This document shows positions 41,289 to 52,625 of a DNA stretch of 64,000 nucleotides, one piece after another (the stretch's first letter is position 1; each line of letters begins with the position of its first letter). The stretch comes from Oryzias latipes (Eukaryota > Chordata > Actinopteri > Beloniformes > Adrianichthyidae), in contig NC_019866.2 in NCBI RefSeq assembly GCF_002234675.1, positions 8,833,261 through 8,897,260 on the forward strand. The letters run 5' to 3'. The notes under the pieces were generated by a model. The model was given only the letters and a program-made list of their open reading frames with translations. It had not been told where the DNA came from and ran no database searches. The position numbers were made by a program, and so were the translations under genes.

Positions 41289-43917
41289 TTGTCCTGTCCA
41301 ACAGCTAGGCAGTCAGATGAGAGCTGAGGGCCTCTTGGGTTGGACATATTTTACTTTAACAAGAGGGGTTATTAATCTTCAGACAAACCAAAGGTATGTC
41401 TGAATAAACCCCTTTTGTAATTGAGGCCAAACTTTATTAATTTCAAACATGTCTGAAAATCTTTGGTGTTGGACCGGACGGAAAAGGAAAGAGGGGAAGA
41501 AGAAAGAGGGACGTTAGAGAGAGGGGGGGTAGGGGGTGATAATAGGAGGGGAAGGGGGATAAGACCATGAAGCAGCATAAAGCAACAAGTTTACTGGTTG
41601 TTAATCATTATGGTAAGGTTCAAATGTAAAAAAAAAACAAAACAAAAAAAGGGCGGAGCCTGTCCACACACACACTCAAATGTTATAAACACACCTGTTA
41701 GTTGCAAAAATGTCCACCTGTCGACATGTACACAAAACAGATAGTGTTCACACGCATACTTATGCCTTAAAACCAACTAGTGTGAAATATTTCAGTCATT
41801 CAGTCTGTTGAGCTGACACCTGTGCTCAGGTGAGTGTTTATATTCTTCTAAAATGGATGGTGGAACGTGAAAAGAAGGAGGGAGAGTGCCCAGCCATCCC
41901 CACCCCAAGACCCCCACCGCACCAGCAGCGGCAGCCGGATTCCCCCCAACACCACACGGGAACCGGCAGGGAACAACCGCCGCCCGGGCGACCAAGCCCG
42001 CCACCCAGGCCAGGGCCAGCAGGGCCGCCGCAAGGCCCCCAGAGCCAGAGAGCAGGGAGGCACGGAGGGAAAGAGGGCGCCGCCCCAGCCCAACCAGGAG
42101 AGCAGCCCCCCCGCCGCGCCGGGAGAACCCAACGCAGGGCCCCACCGGAGAAGGACGCCCACAGCCCCAGACGAGCACCCCACCACCACCCAGGAGTTCC
42201 GGGCATCCCCCCGCCCCAACCCCAGGTACGGGCCAGGACCCCCCAAGGGAGACCCACTCCGCACTCCAGGTAGCCATCCGCCCGGCCAACGGTTGGTCCA
42301 GGGAGGAGCGAGGCAGGGGCCCGCCGCCCCCGCCCAGGAGGGGGGAACCCCGGGGAAAAAAGAGGGCCCACAAGGGGTGTTGTAAATATGGCCCGACCAG
42401 GCTCGGCCACAGTTGGAAATTTGGCGGGGCCCAGCACTCAGGAGCAAGGACCAGAACCCACCCCCCAGGGACACGAACACCCCCGGCTCAGATGTAATGT
42501 GAACCCCCCCACCGCGCGGAGAGAGCACCGCCGGGCCCAGGAAGCCAGCACCCCGGGGACACAGCCGCCGTTTGCAAAGGGGCCCGTACCCCCCACCAGG
42601 GAAGAGGCAGGGGACAGATGGTCCTAGGTCCCACCTTCCTTGCAAAATGTGTATGTGTGTTTGAGAGAGTGTGTGTGTGCATGTGTGTGTGTTTATGTTG
42701 GGATGTATATATTGAGGGGGGAGGGGTGTGTGTACTAAGGGGGGTGCGGTTAAAATTGGCGGGTAGGGCACTAAGGGGACGTCTCCTGATTACTCACAGT
42801 GACGTCCCCTCACCCTCCCCACCAAGGGGCCCTAAATGTCTAAGGTGCGGTTAAAATTGGCGGGTAGGGTGCTAGGAGGACATCCGCTGCTTGCTGGCAG
42901 TGATGTCCAAGCACCCCCCCTACCAAGGGCCCTACATGTCTAAGGTGCAAATAAAACCGAAAGAGGGGGGGCCCACTCCATACGGCAACCACAGGAGGGG
43001 GGTCACTGCCTAGTAAACCCCCCCCCCAAGGCTCATCGCAGGCTAAGCCCCCCACCCCCTCACCCTATTATGAGGTTATATGAGGAAGGGGGTAAGTTGG
43101 GGACAGATGATAGACTGTCCCCCGGTGGTCAAACAGCCGTCCCCCGCCCCCCCCCCAGCAAGGGGGCCAGGCCCACCCAGCCCCGGGGCCCCACCCCCAG
43201 AGGCGCAGACACCCCAGGCCCAGCACCACCACCCCCACACAGAGAGAGGGGAGCCAGAAAGCGCCGGCCCCCCCCGGAGCAAGCCCAGGCCCCCACCCCC
43301 AAACGCCGGCCCTAGAAGAGCTCTGGTCAGGCCTCGACGGGACCGAGGCAGCCAACCGGCCGGGGAAACCGCCGATGGCCTCAGCGGAGACCCCGACCCG
43401 TCAACCCCCCCTGCCCCGTACCAATAGTGGCCCCCCCCCTCCCCCAGAATGCCCCCCCACAGGACAGGGCCGACAAGACCCCCACCCCACCCCACCCCCA
43501 GACCCCGCAGCCGAAGCGGATGACACCCAGAGCGACCGGGGGCCCCAAGAGGGTTGTCCCGTCCCGCCCCAGAGCCAGGGAAGGGCCGATCCCAGCCCCA
43601 GGTGTAGACGGGAAGCCCATCCAGCGCCGCTGGGCCCCCCCCCCCGAGCAGCGCCCCCCGCCAACCCCCCCAGCACAGGCAAAGGGACCACCCCCCCAAG
43701 CCAAGCCAGACCACCACCCCACCCCCCCCACCACGCACCCCCACACCCAAGCCCAGAGGACCACGCAGCGCCCCAGGCCGCCCCACCCAGGCGCCGGACC
43801 CGACCCCCCGACCAACGGAGCCCCCACCACCCCCGGCCAGGCACCGGAGGCCCCGACCCCCACCCCGGCCCACGGCAGAAGGGCAAGGAGCAGCGACGAC
43901 CATGCCCCCCCCACCCC
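41286..43917 (-). other. 3' UTR of the full-length L1, G-rich on the sense strand
   Basis: About 2 kb (41880-43914) is extremely C-rich on the plus strand, hence G-rich in L1 RNA, with many runs of four or more G. Long frames of proline, arginine, glycine or tryptophan here (up to 307 codons, 41848-42771) are composition artefacts, because several frames on both strands are open at once. G-rich 3' UTRs able to form quadruplexes are known in L1 elements. A GT-rich microsatellite lies at 42640-42710. Confidence 0.8.
42744..42944 (-). repeat. Two tandem 100-base units with a conserved hairpin in the L1 3' UTR
   Basis: Units 42744-42844 and 42845-42944 both begin GTGCGGTTAAAATTGG and end ATGTCTAAG. 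Each contains an inverted repeat: 42774-42783 pairs with 42801-42810 (AGGGGACGTC / GACGTCCCCT), and 42878-42884 pairs with 42902-42908 (GGACATC / GATGTCC). The stems differ in sequence but stay paired, including a C:G to T:A-type matched change. Confidence 0.75.
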
Positions 43918-46900
43918 CTAAGTCACGGAGTTAGCTATGGGAGACCAGAGAGACCGAATTCTTTCAAAGTTACTTGAACTTTGGGCTGACATTTTTTCCA
44001 AGCTGATATGATCAAGCAGCAGATTTCTGTGTTGACTTATATTTATATTTTGTTTGCTTTTCCAATTTATTAAAATAGTTTTTTTAGCAATGCAAAGAGT
44101 TATGAAAATGATAGAGCCTAATCCTCCTTCTACATCGATGGCACTCATGTCACCAAGCACACAAAGTGACGGTGAAGCTGTGATTGAAACCTTAAGCCAG
44201 ACTGATAGATCGGCACATACCTGCTGCCAGAGAGCCTGGACAGGCGTGCAGAACCATAGTGCATGCATGTAATTGTCGGGTAGATTACTGTCACAGTGCT
44301 GACAAATGTCTGAGTTACTGAGACCCATCTTGAACATCCTCTGTCCAGTGTAGTAAATTCTGTGAAGAGTTTTGAAATGGATTAGCTGCAGATTTGGATT
44401 TTTTGTCATTTTAAAGGTGTTTAGACAAAGTTCTGACCAAAAACTTTCATCTGTGCTGATGCTCAAATCCGCATCCCATTTTGTTGTCGGAAGTGAAATA
44501 TTGTTATCTAAATTACATAAAAGTTTGTATATTTTGGAGAGTGTTTTATTCATTGAGAAATTGATCAGAGTGGTAACTACATCTGGTAGCTTTAAATCGT
44601 TGTCTCTGTATTTAAACTTTTTAGTAATAATTGATTTAAGTTGCTGATATTCCAAGAAGTTATATATTCCATGTTTGTCTTGAAGTTCCTGGGGAGTTAT
44701 GAATCTTCTATCAATAATTATGTGCTCTAGTTGTTTTATGCCCCCTGCTTGCCAAGCTGGGAAGTGGATAATTTTTTTGTTTATGAGGATGTCTGGGTTG
44801 TTCCAGATGGGTGTCATTTTGCACGGTTGAATTGATGATTTTGATATTTTGAGAAATTCCCACCAGGCTGTTAAAGTGGCATTTATATTAATACTTTTGA
44901 AACAATCCTGTTTTTTAACTATTTGACTAATAAATGGAAGATCTGACAGGTTGATCTTTCCACATAACGCCTGTTCCAAGTCTAACCATGAGTTGGTTTC
45001 TGGATTATTTTTTAACCATTTTAAGATGTATTGTAATCTATTTGCAAGAAAGTAATTGTGGAAGTTAGGTAATTCTAATCCTCCACAGCTTTTTGCAGAT
45101 TTTAAAGTTTTTAGACTAATTCTTGCAGGTTTATTGTTCCATAGAAAGCTTGATATGGATGAGTCTAATGTTTTGAACCATTTTAATGGCGGTTGTGTGG
45201 GAATCATTGAGAAGAGATAATTAACTTTGGGTAAGATTTTCATTTTAACCGTGGCTACCTTGCCCATAAGGGACAAAGGCAGGTTGGTCCAGGTAATGGG
45301 GTGTAGTTTAGCAGCACCAGTTCTGATATTTTGGGGGAAAAATAAATACCTAGATATTTTATATTGCCTGATTTAACTGGTATTGTGAGTCCTTGCTCCG
45401 CATTACTGTTCAGTGGTAATAAAACAGATTTATTCCAATTAATGGAATAGTCTGATATAGAAGAGAATTCATTAATGATTGTTGCCGTTTCATTTACAGA
45501 ATGTATATTACTTAAAAACAGTAATATGTCATCTGCATAGAGACTAATTTTATGATGGCTGTGTTTGGTTTTAATTCCTTTAATACTCTCATTCTGTCTT
45601 ATTGCTGCAGCTAGAGGCTCGATAAATATTGCAAAAAGAGAGGGGGAGAGTGGGCAACCCTGTCTAGTTCCTCTTCCAAGAAAAAACCTGTTGGAAGTCT
45701 GTTTATTAGTTCTAACTGATGCATTGGGGTTGTGATATAATATTTTGATCCAATTGATGAATGATTCTCCAAACCCAAACTTATGGAGGGCAGCAATGAG
45801 GCACTTCCAATTTACTCTATCAAAGGCTTTTTCAGCATCCAGTGATAGTATAGTCATTTCCTGGTTTTTGATGGTGGCAAAGTCTATTATGTTAACGAGT
45901 CTGCGGACATTGTCATCCGAGTGTCTGCCTTTGATGAATCCAGTTTGATCAAAGTCAATTATGTGAGGAGTGACTTTTTCTATTCTCTGTGCTAGTGCTT
46001 TGCAGATAATTTTTACATCTGCATTAATTAAAGAAATGGGGCGATAGCTTGAAGGACTCGTGGGGTCTTTGTCTGGTTTTAGAAGAAGGATAATGTTGGC
46101 AGAGTTCATGTTAGGTGGTAGAGATTGGCTTTCATTGATAAATTTTACCGTTTTATAAAACGTTGGTGCCAGTTGTTCCCAGAAGTCCTTATAAAACTCT
46201 GCAGGAAAGCCGTCAGGCCCTGGTGCTTTACCATTAGGCATAAGTAACAGAGCTTCATGAAGCTCAGACAACGAGAGCGGAGAGTCTAAATTTGTGATTT
46301 GATCTTCGTTTAACTTGGGCAGGTTTATATTGTTGAGAAATGAGTTGATGCTTTGTTCTGATGGATTGATCTGTGGAGTGTATAAGTTTTGATAAAAGTC
46401 TTTAAACGCATTATTAATTTTTACCGGGTCATGGGTGACATTCCCTGTTTGGTCCATAATCGAAGTGATTGTTGATTTTTCTTTATTAATTTTAAGCTGA
46501 TTAGCTAGAAATTTGCCAGATTTATTTGAGTTTTCATATCTTTCCAGTCGAAGCCTTTGTATCTGGAATTGTGTTTGTTTATTGATGATGTCATTTAACT
46601 GCAGTTTTAAATTTTTCAGGTCGCCCAGTATGTGTTCCTGTGCAGAAGCAGCATAAGCAGTCTCCAGAGTTTTTATTTTATTTCCTAATTCTAATAAATC
46701 TGCTTTCTCCTTGCGTTTTTTATGCGTTGAATAAGAGATGATTTTCCCTCTCATGACTGCTTTTGCTGCTTCCCAAAGAATACTTGGTGATATTTCAGAA
46801 GTATCGTTGAATTCTAAGAAGGTTGCCCACTCTTTTTTAAAGAATTCAATAAATTCCTGGTCTTTTAACAGAGACGTATTAAACCTCCAGGTTGAACCCG

Positions 46901-47633
46901 AGGGTCTGGGTACTTCCCTTGAAATAGTAACAGAAACTGGTGCATGGTCACTGATAATAATTGGATGAATGTTGGAACTTTTAATTTCTTTCAAAAGGGA
47001 GTTACTGACTAATAAATAATCTAAACGAGATTGTGAATGGTGAACTGGAGAAAAAAAGGTGAACCCCTTAGTGCTTGGATGACATGAGCGCCAAGCGTCG
47101 CAGAGACCCAGATCATTCATGTACTGCTTTAGAATACTTGCAGACTGCCATGTACGCTGGTTTGCTGCTGTGCTGAGTCTGTCAAGTTCAGGGTCCAAAA
47201 CAAGGTTGACGTCTCCTCCTATAATGATTGTGGAGTCAGAGTGAACTGAGAGTGAGGTGAAGAATCTGTGAAAGAAGGAAGAGTCGTCAACATTCGGGCC
47301 ATAGATGCTGGCGATGCAAAAGTCTTTATTCTGAATGGATATATTAATGATTACAAATCTGCCTTCTGGGTCAGTAACTGTATCCTTATGAGTAAATGTA
47401 ACATTTTTATTAATCAAAACTGCAACCCCTCTTTGTTTGGAGTTGAAACTGGCAGAATACATAGCTGGATACTGGGAACAGCACAGGAGATGACCAGCTG
47501 ATAAAGATAAATGGGTCTCCTGCAGCAGAGCTATATCTGCTTTAAGATCATTCAGGTTATTTAACACTTTCAATCTCTTTGGCCCAGAACCAAGTCCACG
47601 CACATTCCAGCTAACGATGTTAAGACTGCTCAT
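43918..47633 (-). pseudogene. L1 ORF2 (endonuclease and reverse transcriptase), one frameshift
   Basis: The minus-strand frame opens MSSLNIVSWNVRGLG at 47633. An apurinic-type endonuclease follows (LLQETHLS near residue 35, IYGPNVDD, IIISDHAPV near residue 228). Reverse transcriptase follows (LMPNGKAPGPDGFPAEFY, DQTGFIKGR, LSLDAEKAFDRVNW, RQGCPLSP, catalytic YADD at 45528-45539). Near 45292/45293 a 28-base deletion, seen against the two sister fragments, shifts the frame after LNYTP. The remainder is open in another frame down to the C-terminal CQHCDSNLPDNYMHALWFC motif and stop at 43918. The catalytic box is intact, unlike in the sister fragments, but the protein would be truncated in the thumb region. 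Confidence 0.9.
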
Positions 47634-48151
47634 AGCTGTTCTAACCGGGAGAGTGCAAGGCTAAATAGTGCGTGTGCCCGTCCGTGTGCGCGTGCCCGCT
47701 GTGCGTGCCTGCTACACTGACAAGCGCTATGCGTTGTGGGTGAACGTGTCTTGGCTATGAGCTGCATGTTATGTGCGTCCTGTGTGAGCCTAAGTGAGGT
47801 TTTTGCAGTTTATCAACGTGTGTGTGCGGGATCGCGTGTGCATGCTCTTATGCGCGCTAGTATGCGCGCGCGCCCGTTCCGTGCATAAATAAATACTCAC
47901 CATGGTTGCGTTGACTTTACCTGATTCACATATGAGGACATGGGAAGGGGGGGGACAAGAGAAAAGAGAGAGGGAAAGAGAAAGAACAAAAAACAAAAAC
48001 AACGAAACAACAACAGAAACATGAATGTGAGAGAAAGAAAAAACACTTTTCCTGAGAGGTGTGGATTATTGATGATCCGATTATTTCCTAGTTAAATAAG
48101 TTTGCGGGTTTCTTCTGGGCAGCGCAGATGTCAGTGCGCCTCTGAAAGCCT

Positions 48152-48919
48152 TCAGCACAGCCAGGGTGTTACCTCGGGGTCCCGGAACAGCTTGCCATTC
48201 ACAAAAAGTTTATCAACAGCAACCACCGCGCGTGCTCCAGCAGACAGGTGCTTCCTCCTCAGCGGGAAGAGGATTTTCCGACGGCGGAGGATCTCGCCTG
48301 GAAACTGATCATTCACGCTGTATTGTGTGTCTTTCAGCTCGCGCCCTCTGCTTTTTACCTGCATCTTTTGTTTATAATGTTCAAATTTAGCAACAATAGG
48401 ACGGGGACGCTGATTGTCCGGCCTTTTTCCTCCGAGCCGGTGAACCCTGTGGAAGGAGATCTTCTGGACTTCTTCCTTGGGGAGTTTCAGGTGGACCTCT
48501 ATAAAGGACTTAACAATGTTCTCCGGGACTTCCCCTGCCTCTTCTGGAATCCCTGCGAACACTAGATTGTCCCTCATGCTCCTCGCCTGAAGATCCAGGA
48601 GGGTTTCCTTGATGGATCGGTTTTCCTCAGAGAGACGGGCGGTGTCGTGGCCCAAGATCTTCACGGTCTCTCTGAGGGCCTGGTTCTCCGCTGCGAGCTC
48701 CTGTACCTGCTGTTGGCTGAACTCCAGAGACTCTCGCAGACCTTGGAATTCCTTATGGAGGATCTCCAGCAGATTTAAACGGCAATCAAGGCTGGAGAGC
48801 CTTTTATCAATTGAATCCAGGATATCACTCATGTTGCTGCCTGGGGAGGAGGCAGCCCCCGGGGAGTCTTCGGGACGGTTGCGTTTGGTGGACGGAGTGG
48901 CGGTGTTGGATTTCTTCAT
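48152..48919 (-). CDS. L1 ORF1 RNA-binding protein (255 aa)
   Basis: The frame encodes a protein like L1 ORF1p, the nucleic-acid-binding chaperone that coats L1 RNA. It has a basic/polar N-terminus, a heptad-rich coiled coil at about residues 30-110, then an RRM-like part starting RDNLVFAGIPEE (about residue 115) and a C-terminal domain (VHRLGGKR, PGEILRRRK). The start is the first in-frame ATG, but the frame stays open for about 30 codons upstream with an acidic LEDLEDLE run, so a longer or non-ATG start is possible. No stop interrupts it. Confidence 0.85.
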   Translation of the reverse strand: MKKSNTATPSTKRNRPEDSPGAASSPGSNMSDILDSIDKRLSSLDCRLNLLEILHKEFQGLRESLEFSQQQVQELAAENQALRETVKILGHDTARLSEENRSIKETLLDLQARSMRDNLVFAGIPEEAGEVPENIVKSFIEVHLKLPKEEVQKISFHRVHRLGGKRPDNQRPRPIVAKFEHYKQKMQVKSRGRELKDTQYSVNDQFPGEILRRRKILFPLRRKHLSAGARAVVAVDKLFVNGKLFRDPEVTPWLC

Positions 48920-49157
48920 GAGGCAGGTATTGAAACACTCGTCGATGTAATTCTCCAGATCCTCCAGGTCCTCCAGGTCATCCAGGCTGGCAAATGCTTG
49001 ACAAACTTTTTCAGATTTTTATTTTTTAAACTTTCTGGATTATTTAAATATGGCGGTGTAATTAAATAAATCAAAAATGTTTGTTCACAACTTACGCGCC
49101 GCCAAGTAAACTCACCACACTCCTCTCGTCGGCTCTCGCGATACTACAGCATCACGT

Positions 49158-49174
49158 GCTGGGATCGGCCTTTC
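49158..49174 (+). repeat. Target-site duplication, right copy
   Basis: Exact repeat of 41233-41249; it marks the 5' end of the antisense L1. After it the sequence goes on as 'cctgttatatatctg' into retroviral leader, as at the uninterrupted junction near 52617. Confidence 0.95.
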
Positions 49175-49182
49175 CCTGTTAT

Positions 49183-50155
49183 ATATCTGTTAAAGACTAT
49201 ATGAGTATAAATGAGAGAAATAACAAACAATGAAAGACTAACAATTATAAACCCACTGTAACAAAAAGAGCAGGAAACAAAATAAGATGGGACATGTAAA
49301 CATAATACTAACTAGAAGGAGCTGCATTTCCAGAAGAAAATGCAGGGTTGAATGCAATATTGCTGAATGAAAATGAAACTTAAAGGATAATAATTGTCTG
49401 AACATTTTAATAGTTGAATGGTTGAGACAGCTAAGGGTTAGAGTCCCAAAAAGGCCTAGAATTCTTAAAGAAACTTAAAAGTTGCAAAAAAACAATCGGC
49501 CTGTCCTAGAATCTTGTTGCACGGAGAGTGAAATTCGGTCCAGAGAGGCATTCTCTGTTGGTTCTGATCACTCTGTGACTAAAATAAATAAATACAAAAT
49601 GGGGAATTTGGATACAAACCTAGAATTAACAGGGGATCCAAAGTACATGGAAAGGGCTTATCCAGGTTCTAGTAAATTGTTGAGAAAATGGGATAAAAAC
49701 TACAATTTTAATTAGTTCAACGGTTACAAATTAAAAATTCAATAAAAAATAAACAAAAATAGTGAAGAATTAACTTGTGCAAAGCTGTGGTTAAATGAAG
49801 CAACAAAAAGAAAGAATGCCATTTAGAAAAGTTAAACATGAGAAGCATGTCTGGTGGCAAAGAGAGAAGATGATGAGTCAGTTGTGACAAAACCCAGACT
49901 CCTGCAGAAGCCTGCAGCAGAACTGCAGCCTGAGGATGAACAAGTTAAGAGAATGGGGTAGCAGAATCCAGACGATTTCTCACCACCTCCTTATCAGGAT
50001 CCAACTGCTTCTCTGTTGACGGGTCATTACCCACCATTGACTGAATTAAACAAATCAGAAAAAGAAAAAAAAAATACATTTAAGAGGAAAAGGACAAAAC
50101 TTGAATGGAGCAAAACTATTGGGGTTGGATTGAAAGAGACATATCCAATGACTGA
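49183..50155 (+). mobile_element. Endogenous retrovirus leader and 5' gag, copy 2 (inactive)
   Basis: 973 bases, the same length as copy 1 and almost identical to it. MGN start at 49599 and PPPY motif at 49983-49994, with the same in-frame stops between them. It again breaks off into the L1 fragment after 'ccaatgactga'. Confidence 0.75.
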
Positions 50156-52283
50156 TGTAAAAATTATCTGCAAAGCACTAGCACAGAGAATAGAAAAAGT
50201 CACTCCTCACATAATTGACTTTGATCAAACTGGATTCATCAAAGGCAGACACTCGGATGACAATGTCCGCAGACTCGTTAACATAATAGACTTTGTCACC
50301 TTCAAAAAACAGGAAATGACTATACTATCACTGGATGCTGAAAAAGCCTTTGATAGAGTAAATTGGAAGTTCCTTATTGCTGCCCTCCATAAGTTTGGGT
50401 TTGGAGAATCATTCATCAATTGGATCAAAATATTATACCACAACCCCAATGCATCAGTTAGAACTAATAAACAGACTTCCAACAGGTTTTTTCTTGGAAG
50501 AGGAACCAGACAGGGTTGCCCACTCTCTCCTTCTCTTTTTGCTATATTTATTGAGCCTCTAGCTGCAGCAATAAGACAGAATGAGAGCATTAAAGGAATT
50601 AAAACCAAACACAGCCATCATAAAATTAGTCTCTATGCCGATTACATATTACTGTTTTTAAGTAATTTACATTCTGTAAATGAAACGGCAACAATCATTA
50701 ATGAATTCTCCTCTATATCAGACTATTCCATTAATTGGAATAAGTCTGTTTTATTACCACTGAACAATAATGCGGAGCAAAGACTCACAATACCATTTAA
50801 ATCAGGAAATATCAAATATCTAGGTATCAATTTTTCCCCCAAACTATCAGAACTGGTGCAGCTAAACTACACCCCATTACTGAAAAACATACAGGACGAT
50901 CTAACACGCTGGACCAACCTGCCTCCGTCCCTTATGGGCAAGGTAGCCACAGTAAAAATGAAAATCGTACCCAAAGTTAATTATCTCTTCTCAATGATTC
51001 CCACACAACCGCCATTAAAATGGTTCAAAACATTAGACTCATCCATATCAAGCTTTTTATGGAACAATAAACCTGCAAGAATTAGTCTAAAAACTTTAAA
51101 ATCTGCAAAAAGCTGTGGAGGATTAGAATTACCTAACTTCCACAATTACTTTCTTGCAAATAGATTACAATACATCTTAAAATGGTTAAAAAATAATCCA
51201 GAAACCAACTCATGGTTAGACTTGGAACAGGCGTTATGTGGAAAGATCAACTTATCAGATCTTCCATTTATTAGCCAAACAGTTAAAAAACAGGATTGTT
51301 TCAAAAGTATTAATATAAATGCCACTTTAACAGCCTGGTGGGAATTTTTCAAAATATCAAAATCATCAATTCAACCCTGCAAAATGACACCCATCTGGAA
51401 CAACCCAGACATCCTCATAAACAAAAAAATTATCCACCTCCCAGCTTGGCAAGCAGGGGGCATAAAACAACTAGAGCACATAATTATTGATAGAAGATTC
51501 ATAACTCCCCAGGAACTTCAAGACAAACATGGAATAAATAACTTCTTGGAATTTCAGCAACTTAAATCAATTATTACTAAAAAGTTTAAATACAGAGACA
51601 ACGATTTAAAGCTACCAGATGTAGTTACCACTCTGATCAATTTCTCAATGAATAAAACTCTCTCCAAAATATACAAACTTTTATGTAATTTAGATAACAA
51701 TATTTCACTTCCGACAACAAAATGGGATGCGGATTTGAGCATCAGCACAGATGAAAGCTTTTGGTCAGAACTTTGTCTAAACACCTTTAAACTGACAAAA
51801 AGTCCAAATCTGCAGCTAATCCATTTCAAAACTCTACACAGAATTTACTACACTGGACAGAGGATGTTCAAGATGGGTCTCAGCAACTCAGACATTTGTC
51901 AGCACTGTGACGGTAATCTGCCTGACAATTACATGAATGCACTATGGTTCTGCACGCCTGTCCAGGCTCTCTGGCAGCAGGTATGTCCCGATCTATCAGT
52001 CTGGCTTAAGGTTTCAATCACAGCTTCACCGTCACTTTGTGTGCTTGGTGACATGAGTGCCATCGATGTAGAAGGAGGATTAGGCTCTATCATTTTCATA
52101 ACTCTTTGCATTGCTAAAAAAACTATTTTAATAAATTGGAAAAGCAAGAAAAATATAAATATAAGTCAACACAGAAATCTGCTGCTTGATCATATCAGCT
52201 TGGAAAAAATGTCAGCCCAAGGTTCAAGTAACTTTGAAAGAATTCGGTCTCTCTGGTCTCCCATAGCTAACTCCATGACTTAG
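50016..52283 (+). pseudogene. Chimeric gag/L1 reverse transcriptase open frame, copy 2 (755 codons)
   Basis: Same chimeric frame as at 38647-40914. The only amino-acid change I see is QQVCPDLS in place of QQVCADLS. The catalytic box again reads YADY (50634-50645), so the D to Y change came before the duplication. It remains open over its full length. Confidence 0.8.
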
Positions 52284-52617
52284 GGGGTGGGGGGGCCTGG
52301 TCGTCGTTGCTCCTTGCCCTTCTGCCGTGGGCCGGGGTGGGGGTCGGGGCCTCCGGTGCCTGGCGGGGGGTGGTGGGGGCTCTGTTGGTCGGGGGGTCGG
52401 GTCCGGCGCCTGGGTGGGGCGGGCTGGGGTGCTGCGTTGTCCTCTGGGCTTGGGTGTGGGGGTGCGTGGTGGGGGGGTGGGGTGGTGGTCTGGCTTGGCT
52501 TGGGGGGGTGGTCCCTTTGCCTGTGCTGGGGGGGTTGGCGGGGGGCCCTGCTCGGGGGGGGGGGCAGCGGCGCCGGATGGGCTGTCCATCTACACCTGGG
52601 GCTGGGATCGGCCTTTC
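50156..52617 (+). mobile_element. Internal L1 fragment, copy 2
   Basis: Same ends as copy 1: begins 'tgtaaaaattatctgc' inside ORF2 and ends 'gggatcggcctttccctg' within the G-rich 3' UTR, with no poly(A). It then passes straight into a third retroviral leader ('ttatatatctgttaaag'). Only a handful of differences from copy 1 are visible in about 3.4 kb of combined unit, including the length of one G run. Confidence 0.85.
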
Positions 52618-52625
52618 CCTGTTAT

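Larger units (their letters stand above)
41250..49157 (-). mobile_element. Full-length L1-clade LINE, antisense, with 36-base poly(A) tail
   Basis: About 7.9 kb between perfect 17-base target-site duplications. On the minus strand: short 5' UTR (about 49157-48920), ORF1 (48919-48152), a 518-base spacer, ORF2 (47633-43918), a 3' UTR of about 2.6 kb that is very G-rich in its first 2 kb, and a 36-base A tail (T run at 41250-41285). It inserted into the junction of the retrovirus/L1 tandem array, so it is younger than that array. ORF1 is open. ORF2 is interrupted once by a 28-base deletion. This is the best reference copy for reading the two internal fragments beside it. Confidence 0.93.

Noticed and set aside
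40918..43977. Many long open frames (up to 307 codons) rich in Pro, Arg, Gly or Trp on both strands
   Set aside because: They overlap one another in several frames on both strands in the G-rich L1 3' UTR; open frames are expected from the near absence of A and T.
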